NCBI GenBank assembly: GCA_905250115.1
Contig: CAJNOI010000114.1
Span: 122,457 to 186,456 of the forward strand
Direction: 5' to 3'
Length of the DNA: 64,000 bases
From: Adineta steineri
Lineage: Eukaryota; Rotifera; Eurotatoria; Adinetida; Adinetidae
Program-made: the position numbers and the translations under genes
In this document: positions 59,952 to 64,000 of the stretch, piece by piece
Layout of the letters: each line of letters starts with the position of its first letter
Numbering within the stretch: the first letter of the stretch is position 1
Notes under the pieces: model-generated
The model's database searches: none
What the model saw: the letters and a program-made list of their open reading frames with translations, nothing else
Told to the model about the DNA's origin: nothing

Positions 59952-61663
59952 TTAAATAATACTCTCTTCTTCAATTCCATCACTTGACTGGATATCACCA
60001 GATACTTTTGGAACCAATATTTTTGGTAAATCAATAACCGGTATTCTATCAAAATAAACGCTACTTTCAGTTATAGTAGTGACATTTTCTATAGTTTCTA
60101 TGACTTCATTAGATGACGTTCCTAGATAATGAAATGGAAACACTATTTTATTGTATCGATGAAAATATATTTCAGCTATACCTGTTGTAATTGTTTGTTC
60201 ATGAACTAGATTTTCTCCACTTGAAAGACTATTATCTTGGACATTAGTATGTATATCATCATTTACTAATAAAACTGCACCTAAATATATGATATCTTTT
60301 TAATCAAACAAGAAAGAAAAAATAGAGATTAGTAAATAAACCTGTTTGTAGATCATCATCAGATATTTCATCTTCATCATCGCTATCAAAACCACTTTGA
60401 CAGCTACTCGTACACTCTAAATTGATAATATTCTAAGTATATATAGAAATACCAAATGATAAAAATCTACCATCATCACTGCTATTATCAGAACTTATGT
60501 TATCTTGAGATTGGACTGAACGGACAGGATTGATATTACCTTTCAAATATTTAGTTAATTTTATCAAATTCTGTTAATAAAATAATATTTATCTTACATG
60601 TTGGATTATCAATAGCATCTTGAGATACAGTATCTTCATCAGCTATATCATGACCAATGGGAGCTAAACATTTATAAGAAATAGAAATTAGTGACAAATA
60701 TTCAAAATACATACCATTTTGTATATCTAGAGGAATAAAGTTACCATTTTCGTTATTTAAAACAGGCTGTATATATGGAACATCATTTAAATTAACATGT
60801 ATATTGTGTTCATCTGCATTTATGAATTCAGCATCAATTACTTCAACAACTAGGATGAGAACCATGAACATAGAATGAATAAACGATTTATTGCAAACTT
60901 CTTACTCGTAGTAGCTAAAGAAAATGTCACAGGTTCATCCGTTGGATCTATAACATAGAATAAAAACATTCAATCATTGACCAACTCATAGTCATAAAAT
61001 ACTACTTACGAGCACTACGACCTTCTGCTTCTGCATCTCGATATACTAGCGTATCATCTGGAATAAAAAATAAAGAGTGTGAAAATTAGACAACAAAGAC
61101 TCTTACAAGGATAAGGTAATTCTGAGTATCCTGGTTGAGTTTCATGAGATTCTATATCATATTGTTTCTCGTATGTTCCAAATAAATGAGTAATAATATA
61201 GTTTTTTGAGAATATTAATAAATGCAAAAACTGATTGATATATCGATGAAAGAAGATAAATATCCACAAAAAAAGAGATATTATTATTTCTTTAAAATAA
61301 TTTCGTGGATAGACAATAAGTGTATTGATTTGTTGATCTAAAACATCAATAATTAAGAAATGAATGTATTTTTTCGATAAAGTAATACCTGTTATACCAT
61401 GCGGATCAATATTTATTTCATCTGTAACAATTTGTGACAGGGCTATGCATATGAAAAAAAAGATTAAATTGAAAGATTTTTTAGTATACATGTATTAATT
61501 CTTACCAATTGATTGTTCATCATTTGTTACCGTTGAATTATATTCATTTTCTACACCTTAGAATTAAGTTAAATAATAAAAGTCGATATTACGTGAATTT
61601 GTTATATTTACCTAATTGTTGATTTTCATTATCATTATTTGGTAAGTTACGTTCATCTGACAT
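59952..61663 (-). CDS. Acidic protein of unknown function in twelve phase-1 exons
   Basis: Twelve exons (61663-61612, 61556-61506, 61442-61389, 61337-61107, 61057-61010, 60947-60906, 60849-60715, 60663-60598, 60539-60471, 60416-60342, 60280-60182, 60121-59952) join in frame to 363 aa. Every one of the eleven introns is phase 1. The product is strongly acidic and Asn/Ser-rich (SDDEDEISDDD, DNSSDD). Only exon 4 is hydrophobic (IIISLFLWIFIFFHRYINQF), a possible membrane segment. Because all introns are phase 1, any exon can be skipped without changing frame, and exon 4 may be optional or a misread intron. No signal peptide or known domain. Not recognised. Confidence 0.55.
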
Positions 61664-64000
61664 TTTGGGATCAAAACTATCAGATGTTTATAATATCACA
61701 ATGAACTAGAATATTAGTTGAGCAAATAGAAACGATGTTCGAAGTAAGGTTACAATCTATAAACAATAAAAACAATGTGAATATTTTCTAGTTCTACACC
61801 CTTGTAGACAGAAACCATCCATAGATGTTCGATTTGAATGCATGTAAACATACTCTGTCTTCAAAGTGTTAATGATTATTATACATTTTCAATCACGCTT
61901 CGATATTTGTTTATAGACATTTCAAATTTTTCTTCAATAATAGTGATTCGTATGACAGAAATACGTTATATATGTCGCGCTCATTGTTAAAATTCAAGGT
62001 TATTTAATATATTACTTATGTCTTATTTTTGCTTTTTTATGATCGTAGGACGGTAATCTGTATTTGTTTAACGATAACTTTTACAAGAGAATTCAGACAT
62101 AAAACAATGGAAGAAAAGAAAAATCTTGGTAGTCAAGTAATCGTACTGTATGTCATACTTCTACGCACTTTTATATAGGTGAGTAATATGTATATTTTAC
62201 TATAACTATAAGGCACATTGAGAAATATGATCATATTCATACACAGAGCATATACACTTACAATAACATGTACTAATCAGATATAGATTAAAAGAATTTC
62301 GTCATGATAAATATCAATAGTGATGTATCGGTGAATCAAATAATAGTGATCGTTACAAGCATTGAACAACTTCATGTTTGCACATTGACCTTACATGCTA
62401 TACTCTAACGATTCGTACAGATTATAGAAAAGAAATACATGAATGTGAAGAACTTGTAATTTTTTTGTGGAACCCATTTTATCTTCATAAAATTTGAAAA
62501 AGCTGTATTTCAAAAGGTACTGTGAGCTATACAGCTAGAGTTAGTTTTCGATCTTAAAAATAATTATATAGACAAATATAAAATATTTTATATAATAATA
62601 TTTATCTGCATCAATGTGTCGAAGTATTGTAATAATTTTAAATAAAATGGTAATATTCGATTTTTATTATTTCTTATTGTATAAAGTAATCATTTCACAT
62701 CGTATTATCCTGTAGCTTTTAAAAAATACACTAGGTACACTATTCTATCATATTCTAAACTTTTTTTTCTGTCCGCATTTAGAAGTCATATTCGATAAAT
62801 ATTTGCTCGTACGTCAGAATTTGGAGATACTTTCGACAATTTCTACTAACTATGCACATTTTAACAACCTTAATAATAAAGATGTCCATGTGGTTAAACA
62901 AGATCTGCGTCATAAGCTACTGTCGAAGCCTGAAAAGTACTGAATATAAAAGAGAATGGATTAACTGATTAAGACTTATGTGTTTACTGAGATTATTAGT
63001 ATTGATACGGGTATCGTTAATAAACAACATCTGCTTCATTTAATGAAATTAAATATTGAAAAAATGAGACTAAGAACTTCAAGGTGAATAATAAATATTG
63101 CTATATATTCTTTTCATATAAAGGGAAAAGAAAGCAATCTAGATTAAAATTGTTCCTATAAAATGTCATTACTGTAACTATTAAATGAAAGAACGGTGAG
63201 ATACTTAAATATTTTATGTCCTTGAGTATTTCATATATGGTAGCATATCATGGTTACATTTGTAAAACCTTGACAGTTGAATGAAAAAAAGAAAAGAAAA
63301 GAAAAGAGTCGTAAGAACGGAATGTTTTGTGAGTCATAATTTGAAATAAAAAGAGGCTATATTCTATACCTACAATTCCACCAGATAGTACATACATTTT
63401 AACTATTTACAATATAAACGACTTTCAATAAACAATGAATAAAATAAAACATACAAATATATATATATATCGTATGAAATTTGTATTTTTATACGTTAAG
63501 AACATCAGTTTGACTAGAGTCATACAAAATCCAAGAATAAAATTTATCGAAATTAAGATGAAAGTCTATAGGAATATCTATTATTTCTGACAAATAAACT
63601 TTCTCATTTGATGTCTTATTTGTAATATATCTTCAGATGTTATGGAATAATTTGTTTTGTATTAAAAACCTTTTTCGGTGTATAAGATCTATTCAAAATA
63701 TATTATGATATATGCTGATAATGTACAACTATCTGTATCATAGATAACACTAATTGTTCTTATAATATAACTAACCTGAAATACTAAATACACTTTTGAA
63801 TAAAATGTAAAGTATCAATTTTTTGAGTGATGAATGTGATGGCCTGAAAATGTAAGTGTTCGAAATATAAAAAATAAGTCTATTAAGAAATTTCTTTAAT
63901 TTATATAGCTGTGTTTCTTCTGTTATCATTCATGTTGATACTTATTCCTTGTGGTTACTCTCTTTTCTGATTCGTTTGGCGTTGTTTTCATCTGTCCTCA
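61664..64000. other. Gene-free right end
   Basis: 2.3 kb of AT-rich DNA to the window edge. A TA microsatellite lies at about 63456-63471. No exon chain was recognised on either strand; a gene continuing past the edge cannot be excluded. Confidence 0.35.

Noticed and set aside
1..64000. tRNA, rRNA, CRISPR, telomeric repeats or an operon-like defence island
   Set aside because: No A/B-box pair, ribosomal sequence, spaced direct repeats or telomere repeats were seen by eye; a tRNA or RNA-family scan was not possible, so absence is not proven.

Overview
The window reads as nuclear DNA of a bdelloid rotifer or a close relative. It is very AT-rich. Protein genes are cut by many tiny introns, mostly 40-90 nt with GT-AG ends. 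Two genes fuse an arginine-type ADP-ribosyltransferase domain to kinesin-light-chain-like TPR arrays, with a third cut off at the left edge, and this architecture is strongly expanded in bdelloids. Organism identity is inferred from these traits, not from a marker gene. Most genes were assembled by hand from splice sites, using reading-frame continuity across every junction and agreement with known families as checks.

Left third (1-21150): a truncated ADP-ribosyltransferase/TPR gene at the edge (-), an 11-exon serotonin-transporter-like SLC6 gene (-), a small secreted peptide precursor (+), an intronless ADP-ribosyltransferase/TPR gene of 981 aa (+), a partial small gene (-), the mitochondrial citrate carrier SLC25A1 (-), a Ly6/uPAR-type GPI-anchored protein (+) and a PDZ protein of the ZASP/synaptopodin-2 type (-).

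Middle (24067-38960): an intronless B-box/coiled-coil protein (+), the ER lectin ERLEC1 in 13 exons (+), LSM10 of the U7 snRNP (+), a TRPV channel with a GC-AG intron (-), a possible 54-aa two-exon gene (-), an SLC43-type transporter (+) and a secreted S1-family serine protease (+).

Right part (39456-61663): a disordered protein (+), a 100-N assembly gap whose flanks carry the same 24 bases, a single-pass membrane protein (+), a secreted VWC-like protein with four 34-aa repeats (+) convergent with a five-exon 159-aa gene (-), an intronless CMP/dCMP-type deaminase (+), a second complete ADP-ribosyltransferase/TPR gene with eight near-identical TPR units (+), a fold-back transposon with a SWIM zinc-finger remnant (Mutator-like), an intermediate-filament protein with a lamin tail domain (+) and an acidic 12-exon protein (-).

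Most genes are independent housekeeping, neuronal or secreted functions and do not form an operon-like system. The most coherent unusual theme is the ADP-ribosyltransferase/TPR family: three members in 64 kb, a shared uncharacterised N-terminal alpha/beta domain, predicted N-myristoylation of both complete members, and a TPR array being homogenised at DNA level. Gene-free stretches are AT-rich and hold simple repeats; no tRNA, rRNA or CRISPR was seen.
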